Assembly: GCF_001238275.1 (NCBI RefSeq)
Contig: NZ_LGTB01000007.1
Location: 142,909-206,908, forward strand
DNA length: 64,000 nt
Source: Bradyrhizobium viridifuturi
GTDB taxonomy: Bacteria; Pseudomonadota; Alphaproteobacteria; Rhizobiales; Xanthobacteraceae
Direction of reading: 5' to 3'
Positions 1 through 8,749 of the stretch are shown piece by piece. The position numbers and the translations under genes were made by a program. Numbering within the stretch: the stretch's first letter is position 1; each line of letters opens with the position of its first letter. The notes below the pieces were generated by a model that worked only from the letters and a program-made list of their open reading frames with translations, was not told where the DNA came from and made no database searches.

Positions 1-671
1 GGCCGAAGGCGCTGGAGAAGCTGCTGCACCCGCCGGCCGGCGCCAAGGCACTGGCCAAGCTCGGCGACGACCGCGTACTGGCCGAAATGACCCGGCGCGT
101 GTTCTGCGCGGGCTTCGCCTGGAGTGTGATCGACGCCAAATGGGAAGGCTTCGAGGCAGCCTTCCTCGGCTTTCAGCCGGCCAAGCTCGCCTTCAAGCCC
201 GATGAATTCTGGGAGAAGCTCACGGGCGACGCCAGGATCGTGCGCAACGGCGCCAAGATCATGTCGGTCCGCGACAATGGCCACTTCGTGCAGGAGATCG
301 CGCGCGAGCACGGCAGCTTCGGCAAATTCCTCGCGGCATGGCCGTCATCCAACGAGATCGGGCTGCTGGAGCTGCTCGCCAAGCGCGGCAGCCGGCTCGG
401 CGGCAACACCGGGCAGATGCTGCTGCGCTTCCTGGGCTGGGACGGCTTCGTCACCTCGCGTGATGTCGTGGCCTGCCTGCGCGATGCCGGGCTCGATATT
501 GCGGAGGAGGTCAAGTCGAAGCGCGATCTCGCCAAGGTGCAGGCGCAGTTCAACGCCTGGGCGGAAGAGACCGGGCTGCCCTACCTGCATCTGTCGCGGA
601 TCTGCGCGATGTCGATCGGCGACAATCACACGCCCGAGGAGATCGAGCGGCGCACGCGGAGTGACTATTGA
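1..671 (+). CDS. tag: DNA-3-methyladenine glycosylase I (Tag-like), 5' end outside window
   Basis: The reading frame is open from the first bases of the window and ends in TGA at 669-671, so the N-terminus lies upstream; the ATG at 87 is internal. The protein has the Tag-type order: VFCAGFAWSVIDAKW near the visible start, a helical middle with LGGNTGQMLLRFLGWDGF, and a C-terminal QFNAWAEETGLPYLHLSRI helix pair. Tag enzymes excise 3-methyladenine from alkylated DNA in base-excision repair. The family assignment is from recognition of the overall pattern, not a search. It converges with map, leaving 31 bp between them. Confidence 0.7.
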   Translation, partial: PKALEKLLHPPAGAKALAKLGDDRVLAEMTRRVFCAGFAWSVIDAKWEGFEAAFLGFQPAKLAFKPDEFWEKLTGDARIVRNGAKIMSVRDNGHFVQEIAREHGSFGKFLAAWPSSNEIGLLELLAKRGSRLGGNTGQMLLRFLGWDGFVTSRDVVACLRDAGLDIAEEVKSKRDLAKVQAQFNAWAEETGLPYLHLSRICAMSIGDNHTPEEIERRTRSDY

Positions 672-702
672 GTTTGTTGAGGTCGGCTAGACCTGCACCC
701 AA

Positions 703-1527
703 TTACACTTGCACCCACGGCTTCTCGCCGTGGCGTTCGGACAGGGTGAAGATCTCGACGCCGTCGGCGGTGACGCCGACCGAGTGCTCGAACTGTGCCG
801 ACAGCGAACGGTCGCGGGTCACCGCGGTCCAGCCGTCGGACAGGATCTTCACATGCGGCTTGCCGAGATTGATCATCGGCTCGATGGTGAAGAACATGCC
901 GGGCTTCAGCGGCGCGCCTTCGCCGGGGCGGCCGATATGGATGATGTTCGGCTCGTCGTGGAACAGGCGGCCGAGGCCATGGCCGCAGAAGTCGCGCACC
1001 ACGCTCATGCCCTGCGGCTCGACGAAGCTCTGGATGGCGTGGCCGATATCGCCCGTGGTGGCGCCGGGCTTCACCGCCGCGATGCCGCGCATCATCGCCT
1101 CATAGGTCACTTCGATCAGCCTCTCCGCCTTCCGCGCGATGGCGCCGATCGCATACATCCGGCTCGAGTCGCCATACCAGCCGTCGACGATGAAGGTGAC
1201 GTCGACATTGACGATGTCGCCTTCCTTCAGCGGGCGGTCGCCCGGCATGCCGTGGCAGACCACGTGATTGATCGAGGTGCAGGTCGAGTAGCGATAGCCG
1301 CGATACATCAGCGTCGCCGGATAGGCGCCGTGATCGAAGGCGAACTTGCGAACGAATTCGTCGATGACAGAGGTCGGTACGCCCGGCTTGACGATGTCGG
1401 TCAGCGCATCGAGGCATTTCGACACCAGCGCGCCCGCCTTGCGCATGCCGGTAAAGCCGCTCGGTCCGTGCAGCTTGATCTGGCCGGTCTTGCGAAGCGA
1501 GGTGTCGGTGGCGTCGATATAGCTCAT
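703..1527 (-). CDS. map: Type I methionine aminopeptidase
   Basis: 274 aa. The five metal ligands of the family are all visible: two Asp in NVDVTFIVDGWYGDSS, His in GHGLGRLFHDEPN, Glu in FFTIEPMI and Glu in QFEHSVGV. The enzyme removes the initiator Met from nascent proteins in the cytoplasm and needs two divalent metal ions. The length is close to the usual 250-275 aa, with a short extra N-terminal stretch before the catalytic domain. The ATG at 1527 is the only well-placed start. It is monocistronic as far as visible, convergent with the Tag gene. Confidence 0.97.
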   Translation of the reverse strand: MSYIDATDTSLRKTGQIKLHGPSGFTGMRKAGALVSKCLDALTDIVKPGVPTSVIDEFVRKFAFDHGAYPATLMYRGYRYSTCTSINHVVCHGMPGDRPLKEGDIVNVDVTFIVDGWYGDSSRMYAIGAIARKAERLIEVTYEAMMRGIAAVKPGATTGDIGHAIQSFVEPQGMSVVRDFCGHGLGRLFHDEPNIIHIGRPGEGAPLKPGMFFTIEPMINLGKPHVKILSDGWTAVTRDRSLSAQFEHSVGVTADGVEIFTLSERHGEKPWVQV

Positions 1528-1750
1528 GGGCGGGATGTTTCTGCGGGCAAGGGGCTGATTTCAGGCCCTAATTTAATGATCGGCGCGCCCGGCGCAAGCC
1601 AAGCTTGGGCATGGGGACAATATCCATACAGCTTGATTTCAGGACAAAATCCGGAACAGCGGCCGCAATACCGCGCAAAACCGGGTCCTAGATTCCTGTT
1701 TTGGCGCGTTTTCTTGACGCGAACCGGTGCTCACTTCGCTCGAAAATGCC

Positions 1751-3073
1751 TTAGCTGGAAACCTCGACCACGCTCTCGACCGGCAGCGCGCCGCCGCGGA
1801 TGCGGAGTTCCCGTACCGGGTAGGGCACCCGGATGCCCTCCTGCTTGAAGGCGTCCCACAGCGACAGCATGACGTCGCTCTTCACATTGTCCATGCCGTC
1901 GGGGTCGGCGATCCAGAAGGTCAGCGAGAACTTCATCCCGGCCTCGGCGAACTCGGTCAGGATGCAGTTCGGGTTGCGGCCCTTGGTGGCGCGCGGATGG
2001 GCCGCGGCGGTTGCGATCGCGAGCTTGCAGACCTGCCGCGGATTGGCGTCGTAGTTGGTGGAGAAGGCGATCTTCACCAGCGTGTTCTTGTCGGTGTAGG
2101 TCCAGTTGGTGACCTTCTGCGTCACCAGGTCTTCGTTCGGGATGAGGAACTCGCGGCCGTCGCCGGCGGCGACCGAGATGTAGCGGGTCTTCATCGCGCT
2201 GATCCGGCCCGAATTGTCGCCGATCGTGACGAGGTCGCCCGGCTTCACCGATTTGTCGACCAGCAGGATCAGGCCGCTGATGAAGTTGGCGACGATCTTC
2301 TGCAAGCCGAGACCGATGCCGACGCCGGCCGCGCCGGTGAACACCGCGAGCGCGGAGAGGTTGATGCCGACCGCGCCGAGCGCGATCGCGATCGCCAGCA
2401 CCATCAGGCCGATGCGGATGATCTTGACCAGCAGCACCTGGATCGACGGCGTCAGGTCGGTGGCCTTGTTGATGCGGCTTTCGGCGAAATTGCTGGCGAG
2501 GTTGGTCAGCCACAGCGCCACGATCAAGAGCGCGCCGGCCTTGATCAGCAGCAGCGGGGTGAGGCGGAGGCCGCCGACCACGATCGCATACGAATCCAGC
2601 GTATCGGCCGCCCAATCGAGCTGGCCGATGATGCTGAGCGCCGCGACCACCCAGGCCGCGATCGATACGGTTTTTACGATGAAGGCGTTGTCGATCACCG
2701 AGGTGACGAGCCGGATCATCAGCCAGGCCAGCGCCAGCTTGGCGGAGACCGCGATCAGATAGCTGCGGCTCGGCCAGGTGGCGTGCCACATCACGATGCG
2801 CGAGATCACCATCAGGACCGCGAACACCGCGGTGGAGGCGCTCGTCACCATCACGCGGGCGAAGTGCCGGAGCGGCAGCGGCCAGCGCGTCGCCAGCGTG
2901 GACAGGTTGACCCGCGCATGGATGGCGGTATCGGCGGCGTAGGCGAGGCCGGCGGCGGCGAGGATGATGCCGAACTGCAGATAGAACCAGGGCGAGGCGA
3001 CCTCGGCGCCGACCGAGCGCAGCGCCGTTTGGATCGATTCCAGGACGTCCTTCCAGCTCATGTCCATCGGCAA
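1751..3073 (-). CDS. MscS-family mechanosensitive ion channel
   Basis: 440 aa. Several hydrophobic segments (about residues 28-48, 72-95, 103-125, 133-150, 160-190 and 210-232) precede a Gly/Ala-rich pore helix at about 238-272 (SALAVFTGAAGVGIGLGLQK) and the MscS beta domain starting near KPGDLVTIGD. MscS channels open under membrane tension and release solutes in hypo-osmotic shock. The extra N-terminal helices make it one of the larger MscS relatives, so the exact gating stimulus is not predictable. It stands alone, divergent from the K+/H+ antiporter at 3289 with 215 bp between them, a sensible pairing for ion and osmotic homeostasis. Confidence 0.93.
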   Translation of the reverse strand: MPMDMSWKDVLESIQTALRSVGAEVASPWFYLQFGIILAAAGLAYAADTAIHARVNLSTLATRWPLPLRHFARVMVTSASTAVFAVLMVISRIVMWHATWPSRSYLIAVSAKLALAWLMIRLVTSVIDNAFIVKTVSIAAWVVAALSIIGQLDWAADTLDSYAIVVGGLRLTPLLLIKAGALLIVALWLTNLASNFAESRINKATDLTPSIQVLLVKIIRIGLMVLAIAIALGAVGINLSALAVFTGAAGVGIGLGLQKIVANFISGLILLVDKSVKPGDLVTIGDNSGRISAMKTRYISVAAGDGREFLIPNEDLVTQKVTNWTYTDKNTLVKIAFSTNYDANPRQVCKLAIATAAAHPRATKGRNPNCILTEFAEAGMKFSLTFWIADPDGMDNVKSDVMLSLWDAFKQEGIRVPYPVRELRIRGGALPVESVVEVSS

Positions 3074-3288
3074 AGTCTCAACTTGAAGTGCGGGTCAGGC
3101 AAATGTGATTCGAATGGATGGAGAGAATCCCACAACGGCGCTCACCCGACCATCGATACACCACAGTGTCGGGGCGACCTAGGGTGAGCAAGAGCGGGCG
3201 GATTGCCGCTGAGGGCAGAAATCGGTTGGCGTCCCAGTGTGGCGACGATAAGGATGCAATTGCAAGTATTTGAGACTTCCGTAGGCGC

Positions 3289-5082
3289 ATGGCATCCCTC
3301 GACTCCGTCAGTATAGCGATCCTGCTCGGCGCGGTGCTGGTGATGGCCGGCATCCTGTCGAGCCTGCTGGCGTTGCGGTTCGGCGCCCCCTTGCTGCTGG
3401 TGTTCTTGCTGGTCGGCATGCTGGCGGGCGATTCCGGCCCCGGTCGCCTGCAGTTCGACGACGTTCGCACCACCTATCTGGTCGGCTCGGTGGCGCTGGC
3501 GCTGATCCTGTTCGACGGCGGATTGAAGACGCGTTTCGCCAGTATCCGCACCGTGCTGGCGCCCTCGATGATGCTGGCGACCGCCGGCGTGCTGCTGACC
3601 GCGCTGATCACGGCGCCGGTCGCCCGTTACGTGCTCGACCTCAACTGGACCGAATCGCTGTTGGTCGGCGCCGTCGTGGCCTCGACCGACGCCGCGGCGG
3701 TGTTCCTGCTGGTGCACACCCAGGGCCTGCGGCTGCGTCCCCGCGTCGGCGCCACGCTGGAGGCGGAGTCCGGCACCAACGATCCGTTCGCGATCTTCCT
3801 CACCCTGATGCTGGTCGAGTTCATCTCGATCGGCCAGAGCTCGGCCTCGCACATCGCGATGGAGTTCATCCAGGAAGCCGTGCTCGGCGCCGTCATCGGG
3901 GTGATCGGCGGGCGGCTGGTGGTGATTGCGCTGAATTACGTCGCGCTGCCGCAGGGCCTGCATGCGCCGTTCGTCACGACGGCGGCGCTGGTGATCTTCG
4001 GCGGTTCGCAGATCGTGCATGCCTCGGGATTCCTCGCGGTCTATCTCGCCGGTATCATCATCGGCAACCGGCCGACCCGCGCGCATAATTCGGTGGTGAC
4101 GTTCCTCGACGCCGCGACCTGGCTGGCCCAGATCGTGATGTTCGTGCTGCTGGGCCTTCTGGTCTCGCCGCATCGTCTGCTGTCCAGCGCCGGCGGCGCG
4201 GTGCTGGTGGCGTTCGCGCTGATGCTGGTGGCGCGGCCGCTCGCGGTCCTGATCTGCCTCGCGCCGTTCAAGTTCAACTGGCGGGAGAAGGTCTTCATCG
4301 CCTGGACCGGCCTGCGCGGCGCGGTTGCGATCTTCCTTGCCTCGATCCCGATGCTGGTCGGCCTGTCGAAGGCCTACCTCTATTTCGACGTCGCCTTCGT
4401 CGTTGTCATCATCTCGCTGCTGCTGCAGGGCTGGACGCTGGCGCCGGCGGCGCGGAAGCTGCACGTCGCGCTGCCGCGCGCCGAACGCGGCCCGCGCCGT
4501 GTCGAACTGGATCTGCCCGGCCAGCTCGAGCAGCAGCTGGTCGGTTATCCGGTGCGGCCGAAGAGCCTGTATTTCCGCCGCGGGCTGATTCCGTCGTGGT
4601 CGAAGCCGACGCTGGTGATCCGCGACGAGCGGATCCTGACCCCTGTCGAGGCCGATCCGGTTGCGCCCGGCGACTACATCTATCTGCTGGCGCCGCCGGA
4701 GCGTGCCGAGGCGCTCGATCGCTTCTTCGTCGACATGGCGCCGTCGAGTGCGCCCGATCCACATCTGCTCGGCGACTTCATGGTGTCCGGTGAGCATACG
4801 CTCGGCGAACTCGCCGAGATCTACGGCGTCAAGGTTGACGAGAACACCGCCAAGCTGACGCTTGCGGATTATTTCGACATCAATCTCGACCGCGCGCCGA
4901 AGGAAGGCGCCGAGCTTGCGCTCGACGAGATCGTGCTGGTGGCGCGCAGCATCAGCGGCGGTCGGGTCAATGTCGTCGGCCTGCGCCTGCCGGAGGAAGA
5001 GGAGGAGGTCGCGCCGCAGACGCGGATGCAGACCGTCCGGCGCAAGCTCGCCGACATCTGGGCGTCGGTGGCGGGGGTCTGA
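3289..5082 (+). CDS. nhaP2: Potassium/proton antiporter, NhaP2/CvrA type (CPA1)
   Basis: 597 aa. About 12 membrane segments occupy residues 1-385, with the antiporter motifs DGGLKT near residue 67 and ESGTNDPFAIF near residue 160, the paired Asn-Asp being the ion-binding site of the family. A TrkA-C/RCK-C-like domain follows (about 400-485, ending around YIYLLAPPERAEAL) and then a CorC/HlyC-associated domain (about 490-580). This order is characteristic of NhaP2, which exchanges K+ for H+ across the inner membrane. The soluble domains probably sense ligand or ionic state. The ATG at 3289 begins directly at the first membrane helix. Confidence 0.93.
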   Translation: MASLDSVSIAILLGAVLVMAGILSSLLALRFGAPLLLVFLLVGMLAGDSGPGRLQFDDVRTTYLVGSVALALILFDGGLKTRFASIRTVLAPSMMLATAGVLLTALITAPVARYVLDLNWTESLLVGAVVASTDAAAVFLLVHTQGLRLRPRVGATLEAESGTNDPFAIFLTLMLVEFISIGQSSASHIAMEFIQEAVLGAVIGVIGGRLVVIALNYVALPQGLHAPFVTTAALVIFGGSQIVHASGFLAVYLAGIIIGNRPTRAHNSVVTFLDAATWLAQIVMFVLLGLLVSPHRLLSSAGGAVLVAFALMLVARPLAVLICLAPFKFNWREKVFIAWTGLRGAVAIFLASIPMLVGLSKAYLYFDVAFVVVIISLLLQGWTLAPAARKLHVALPRAERGPRRVELDLPGQLEQQLVGYPVRPKSLYFRRGLIPSWSKPTLVIRDERILTPVEADPVAPGDYIYLLAPPERAEALDRFFVDMAPSSAPDPHLLGDFMVSGEHTLGELAEIYGVKVDENTAKLTLADYFDINLDRAPKEGAELALDEIVLVARSISGGRVNVVGLRLPEEEEEVAPQTRMQTVRRKLADIWASVAGV

Positions 5083-5089
5083 GCCGCCG

Positions 5090-6307
5090 TCACTGCTTGC
5101 GCAGGAAGTTCGAATCCGGGGCGAACTTCTTGATCATGTCGGACAGGCCATCGTCGGCCGGTGGACCCTTCGACGCCGCGTCCGGCTTGGACTCATCCTT
5201 CAACTTCTGGCCTGAGATCTCGGCCAGCGCCGCGAGCAGCGTCTCGTCGAGATTGTCGGCCGCCGTTTTCGCGGGCGTTGTCTTGGCCGGCGGCGTGTCG
5301 GCGAGCGGCGGCGGAGCGGATTTCGGCGCAGTGGGTGCGATGACCCGGATCTCCGGCTCGCCCTTCACCGCAGGTTGCGTTGGCTCCGGAATCGGGGCTG
5401 GCTTCGATCCGTCCGCCCGCCTGGCGGCGGCCTCACTGACGGCGGCGATCAACGATGCTTCGAGGTCGGCCGGCGTCTCCGCCGGTATGGCGGGTGGTGC
5501 AGCCGACATTGGTGGCGGCTCGGCGGGCTTCGCATCCCGGGGCGCGCGACCGAACAGCGGTTCCCGCTGGCTCGCTGTCGACGGCCGGCTGTCGGTCGCC
5601 TTGCCGGGATCCTTGGAGGGCTTGAAGAGACCGGCGCGTTCGGCGGCGATCCTGGCGGTCGCCTCCTCGACCGTGGCGAGCAGAGATGTTTCAAGTGCAT
5701 CGGCGGACTTGGCCGGAGGTGCCGGCGGTGGCGTAGGCGGCCTTGCAGCGGGGGCAGATACCCGCGGCTCCGGCCGGGGCGGCAGCGGCGGCGGCGATCC
5801 CTCGGCTTGCGCGGGCGGCGGGGCCGGCTGGCCATCCCGGGCGCGCGCAATGATGCCGTCGACGATCGCGCCGAGGCGGCTCTTGTCGGGGGCGGCGAGA
5901 TAGCTTGCCGCGAGCTCATCGACATATTGCGGGCCATAGTCGGTCAGCACCTTCGCAAGCTGCGCGAGATCGGGATCGCTCTCGATCAGCCGGCGCCAGG
6001 TCTGCCGGTCGTAGGGGGCATCCCCCTTCTTGTCGGACCAGGCCACCCGGCGCGGCTGACGCTGCGGCCCGTTGTCCTGGCCGGTGACCGGGTCGAGGGT
6101 CGGCGGCTGCAGCCCGGAGCTGAGGCGCGGAGGGGTAAATCCCGCGGCGCCGGCCGGCACGGCGTCACCCGCCGGGTGGCGTCGGCGTTCGGCGACCTGC
6201 AGCGAGATCAGGCCGATGCCCATCAGCAGGAAGCCGAGCGCGGCCCACGAAATCGTGGCGCATAGCAGTCCGCCGATCAGCAGCAATACCCAGCCAGTCA
6301 GTCGCAC
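5090..6307 (-). CDS. Proline-rich membrane-anchored protein with three internal repeats, unknown function
   Basis: 405 aa. Residues 4-38 are a hydrophobic hairpin that would anchor the protein in the membrane. Residues 99-157 look folded (TWRRLIESDPDLAQLAKVL onward). The rest is Pro/Ala-rich and probably disordered. Three short amphipathic repeats lie in the disordered part at residues 203-221 (DALETSLLATVEEATARIA), 281-297 (DLEASLIAAVSEAAARR) and 352-366 (NLDETLLAALAEISG), spaced by 60-75 residues. The stop is 7 bp from the convergent antiporter gene. I do not recognise a family. Repeated helices on a flexible tether suggest multivalent binding of a partner, which is inference. Confidence 0.8.
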   Translation of the reverse strand: MRLTGWVLLLIGGLLCATISWAALGFLLMGIGLISLQVAERRRHPAGDAVPAGAAGFTPPRLSSGLQPPTLDPVTGQDNGPQRQPRRVAWSDKKGDAPYDRQTWRRLIESDPDLAQLAKVLTDYGPQYVDELAASYLAAPDKSRLGAIVDGIIARARDGQPAPPPAQAEGSPPPLPPRPEPRVSAPAARPPTPPPAPPAKSADALETSLLATVEEATARIAAERAGLFKPSKDPGKATDSRPSTASQREPLFGRAPRDAKPAEPPPMSAAPPAIPAETPADLEASLIAAVSEAAARRADGSKPAPIPEPTQPAVKGEPEIRVIAPTAPKSAPPPLADTPPAKTTPAKTAADNLDETLLAALAEISGQKLKDESKPDAASKGPPADDGLSDMIKKFAPDSNFLRKQ

Positions 6308-6401
6308 GATGCACCTTTCCCCATGCCCGATCGGGATGTCCCGACGCGGGCCTAGCAGACAAGATGGGCTATCTTATGCCGACTTTCGGAAAAACGGCCA
6401 G

Positions 6402-7073
6402 CTACCCGCCCGCCGTCAACACCTTAACACCGCCGAATGCGGTGACCTGGCCGCCGCGCAGCATCACGATCTGGGTGGCGAGCTGGCGCAGCTCGGCCGC
6501 GTCGTGGCTGACATAGACCATCGGGACGCCGGCCTCGTCGCGCAGCCGGACCAGATAGGGCAGGATCTCGAGCTTGCGGCTTTCGTCGAGCGCGCCCAGC
6601 GGCTCGTCGAGCAGCAGCAGCCGCGGCTTGGACAGCAGCGCCCGGCCGAGCGCGACGCGCTGCCGCTCGCCGCCCGAGAGCTTGCCGGGGCGGCGGTCGA
6701 GCAGGGCGCCGATGTCGAGCAAATCGATGACGCGCTTGTGCTGCGCGGGGTCTTCAGCGAGGCCGTTCATGCGGCGGCCGTAGTCGAGGTTCTGCCTGAT
6801 ATCGAGATGCGGAAACAGCCGCGCGTCCTGAAAGACGTAGCCGATGCGACGGCGCCAGGTCGGCACATGGATGCCGGCCGCGGTATCGTCGACGGTCTCG
6901 CCGTCGATCACGATGGACCCGCGATCCGGACGCAGCAGCCCCGCGATGGTGTTGATCAACGACGTCTTGCCGGAGCCGGACGCGCCGAACAGGCCGGTGA
7001 CGCGGCCCTCGCTGGTGAACGAGGCCGCGAGCGAGAACTCTCCAAGCTGCTTCTGGATGTCGACGCGCAGCAT
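6402..7073 (-). CDS. modC: Molybdate ABC transporter ATP-binding protein, short form
   Basis: 223 aa from the ATG at 7073. Walker A is GASGSGKT at 30-37, the Q-loop GYVFQDARLFPHL near 78-90, the signature LSGGERQR at 132-139, Walker B LLLLDEP at 152-158, and the H-loop His near residue 190 (YVSHD). It powers molybdate import with ModB and ModA. ModC usually has about 350 aa with a C-terminal Mop/TOBE regulatory domain; here the protein stops soon after the ATPase core, so that domain is absent. A longer open frame running upstream through modB is a shadow of the permease gene. The gene follows modB with 2 bp between stop and start. Confidence 0.93.
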   Translation of the reverse strand: MLRVDIQKQLGEFSLAASFTSEGRVTGLFGASGSGKTSLINTIAGLLRPDRGSIVIDGETVDDTAAGIHVPTWRRRIGYVFQDARLFPHLDIRQNLDYGRRMNGLAEDPAQHKRVIDLLDIGALLDRRPGKLSGGERQRVALGRALLSKPRLLLLDEPLGALDESRKLEILPYLVRLRDEAGVPMVYVSHDAAELRQLATQIVMLRGGQVTAFGGVKVLTAGG

Positions 7074-7075
7074 CG

Positions 7076-7771
7076 CTATTGCCCATGCAGGCGCGCGGTG
7101 GCGCGGCGCGCAAACACTTCGGCCGCGATCAATGCGCCGACCGCGAGCACGACTGAGATGATCACGAGCCGCGCGGCGGCGGTGTCGCCGTCGGGTGTCT
7201 GGATCAGCGAATAGATCGCCGACGAAATGGTCTGGGTCTCGCCGGGGATGTTGGAGACGAAGGTGATGGTCGCGCCGAACTCGCCGATCGCCTTGGCGAA
7301 GCCGAGCACCATTCCCGCCAGCACGCCGGGCAGCGCCAGCGGCAGCGTCACCGTCGCGAACACCCGCCAGGGCGCGGCGCCGAGCGTCTCCGCGGCCTGT
7401 TCGAGGCGGCGGTCGACGGCTTCGATCGAGAGGCGGATCGGCCGCACCAGCAGCGGAAACGACATCACGCCGCACGCGAGCGCAGCGCCGGTCCAGCGGA
7501 ACGCGAACACGATGCCGAGATGATCGGCGAGCCAGCCGCCGACCAGGCCGCGCTTGCCGAAGGTCAGGAGCAGCAGATAGCCGGTGACGACCGGCGGCAG
7601 CACCAGCGGCAAATGCACGACGGCGTCGAGCAGCGACTTGCCCCAGAAATCGCGCCGCGCCAGCAGCCAGGCGAGCGCGATCCCGAACGGCGTCGCCACC
7701 AGCGTTGCGATGACGGCGACCCGCAGCGACAGCAGGATCGCCGTCCATTCTGTCGGCGAGATCTCGAACAT
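7076..7771 (-). CDS. modB: Molybdate ABC transporter permease
   Basis: 231 aa with about five membrane helices. It carries the EAA-type cytoplasmic loop that contacts the ATPase (around EQAAETLGAAPWRVFATVTL, residues about 121-140). It forms the inner-membrane channel of the molybdate importer. The start overlaps the modA stop by one base and its stop lies just before modC, so the three genes are one transcription unit on the minus strand, in the order modA-modB-modC. The specificity comes from the neighbouring ModA rather than from the permease itself. Confidence 0.95.
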   Translation of the reverse strand: MFEISPTEWTAILLSLRVAVIATLVATPFGIALAWLLARRDFWGKSLLDAVVHLPLVLPPVVTGYLLLLTFGKRGLVGGWLADHLGIVFAFRWTGAALACGVMSFPLLVRPIRLSIEAVDRRLEQAAETLGAAPWRVFATVTLPLALPGVLAGMVLGFAKAIGEFGATITFVSNIPGETQTISSAIYSLIQTPDGDTAAARLVIISVVLAVGALIAAEVFARRATARLHGQ

Positions 7772-8556
7772 CAGGTGGTCGGGCTGATCAGGAACTTGAA
7801 GCCGTATTTCTCGAGGATCGCCTTCGCCGTCGACGAGCGCAGGAAGGCGAGATAGTCTGATGTCTCGGGCTTTGCGGTTGTCGTCGCTGCGACCGGATAG
7901 ATGATCGCGGGATGGGTGTCGGCCGGGAAGGTGCCGACGATCTTGACGCCCGGCTCGACCTTTGCGTCGGTCGAATAGACGATGCCGAGCACGGCTTCGC
8001 CGCGCGCCACCAGCGTCAGCGCCGCGCGCACGCTCTCGGCCATCGCGAATTTCGACTCCGCGGCCTGCCAGGCGCCGAGCTTCTCCAGCGTGGCCTTGGC
8101 GTATTTGCCGACCGGCACCGCCTTGACGTCGCCGGTTGCGATCCTGCCGTCACCGGCGAGCTTGGCGAGATCGAAGCCGGGTCCGATGTTGACGTTATCG
8201 ATTTTGGAATCCTTCGGCGCGATCAGCACGATCGAGTTGCCGAGCAGGTTGACCCGCGTCGGCTCGTTGATGTCCTTGTGCTTGATCGCATAGTCCATCC
8301 AGTCGGTGTCGGCGGAGACGAACACGTCGGCCGGCGCGCCCTGCTCGATCTGCTTCGCCAGTGCGGAGCTCGCCGCATAGCTGGCGCTGATCTTGACGCC
8401 GGTCTTGGCGGTATAGGCGGCATCGATCTCATCGAGCGCGTTCTTCATCGAGGCCGCGGCGAACACGGTGAGCGTCTTGTCCTCGGCTCGCGCGGGCGAA
8501 TGGATCGCGCCGAGCAGCATGACGAAGGCGGTGAAAAGTCCGGCAACTCGTGACAT
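7771..8556 (-). CDS. modA: Molybdate-binding periplasmic protein
   Basis: 261 aa from the ATG at 8556, which has GGAG about 8 bases upstream and gives a clean signal peptide ending near SPARA-ED; an in-frame ATG at 8586 would add ten residues and looks less likely. The ModA-type signatures are visible: TVFAAASMKNALDEI, SYAASSALAKQIEQGAPAD and a VFVSADTDWMD block that builds the oxyanion pocket. It captures molybdate (and usually tungstate) in the periplasm for ModBC; molybdenum is needed for cofactor enzymes such as nitrate reductase and, if present elsewhere in this genome, nitrogenase. Confidence 0.95.
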   Translation of the reverse strand: MSRVAGLFTAFVMLLGAIHSPARAEDKTLTVFAAASMKNALDEIDAAYTAKTGVKISASYAASSALAKQIEQGAPADVFVSADTDWMDYAIKHKDINEPTRVNLLGNSIVLIAPKDSKIDNVNIGPGFDLAKLAGDGRIATGDVKAVPVGKYAKATLEKLGAWQAAESKFAMAESVRAALTLVARGEAVLGIVYSTDAKVEPGVKIVGTFPADTHPAIIYPVAATTTAKPETSDYLAFLRSSTAKAILEKYGFKFLISPTT

Positions 8557-8634
8557 GGAAAGCGCTCCGTGCAAGTTCGCGCGCAAGCGGACGCGCGCAA
8601 ATCAGGCGTTAAATGAGGTCTGGCCCGCGACGGA

Positions 8635-8682
8635 CGGAAGCGCTGTTCCGCTGGTCCCCAACAGGACTTACGGTCCTCGGGG
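8635..8682 (-). promoter_or_regulatory. Two tandem hairpins in the modA leader
   Basis: In the 193-bp gap before modA two stem-loops can form on the modA-coding strand. The first (8656-8682) pairs CCCC with GGGG and AGGAC with GTCCT around a CGTAA loop, with a small asymmetric bulge. The second (8635-8650) pairs CGGAA with TTCCG around a six-base loop. They sit about 80-125 bases before the modA ATG. I do not recognise the molybdenum-cofactor riboswitch in them. They could be an attenuator, a processing site or a decayed palindrome. Confidence 0.35.
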
Positions 8683-8749
8683 ATATCGCACTGCGAACAT
8701 AGCAGGCTGAGGCTTACGGTAAAGGCGATCGTTTGTCTAACCGATCGTC

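Noticed and set aside
3142..4797. Long open frames opposite the antiporter and MscS genes (also 1727-3187)
   Set aside because: Antisense shadows of real genes, with repetitive Gln/Arg/Asp composition and no motifs.
6402..7748. Apparent ModB-ModC fusion in one frame
   Set aside because: The upstream 225 codons are an out-of-frame reading of modB; the true permease frame is intact and modC has its own ATG at 7073.
8583..8749. ModE operator or molybdenum-cofactor riboswitch before modA
   Set aside because: No symmetric ModE-type palindrome was found, and the hairpins do not show the layout of the known riboswitch.
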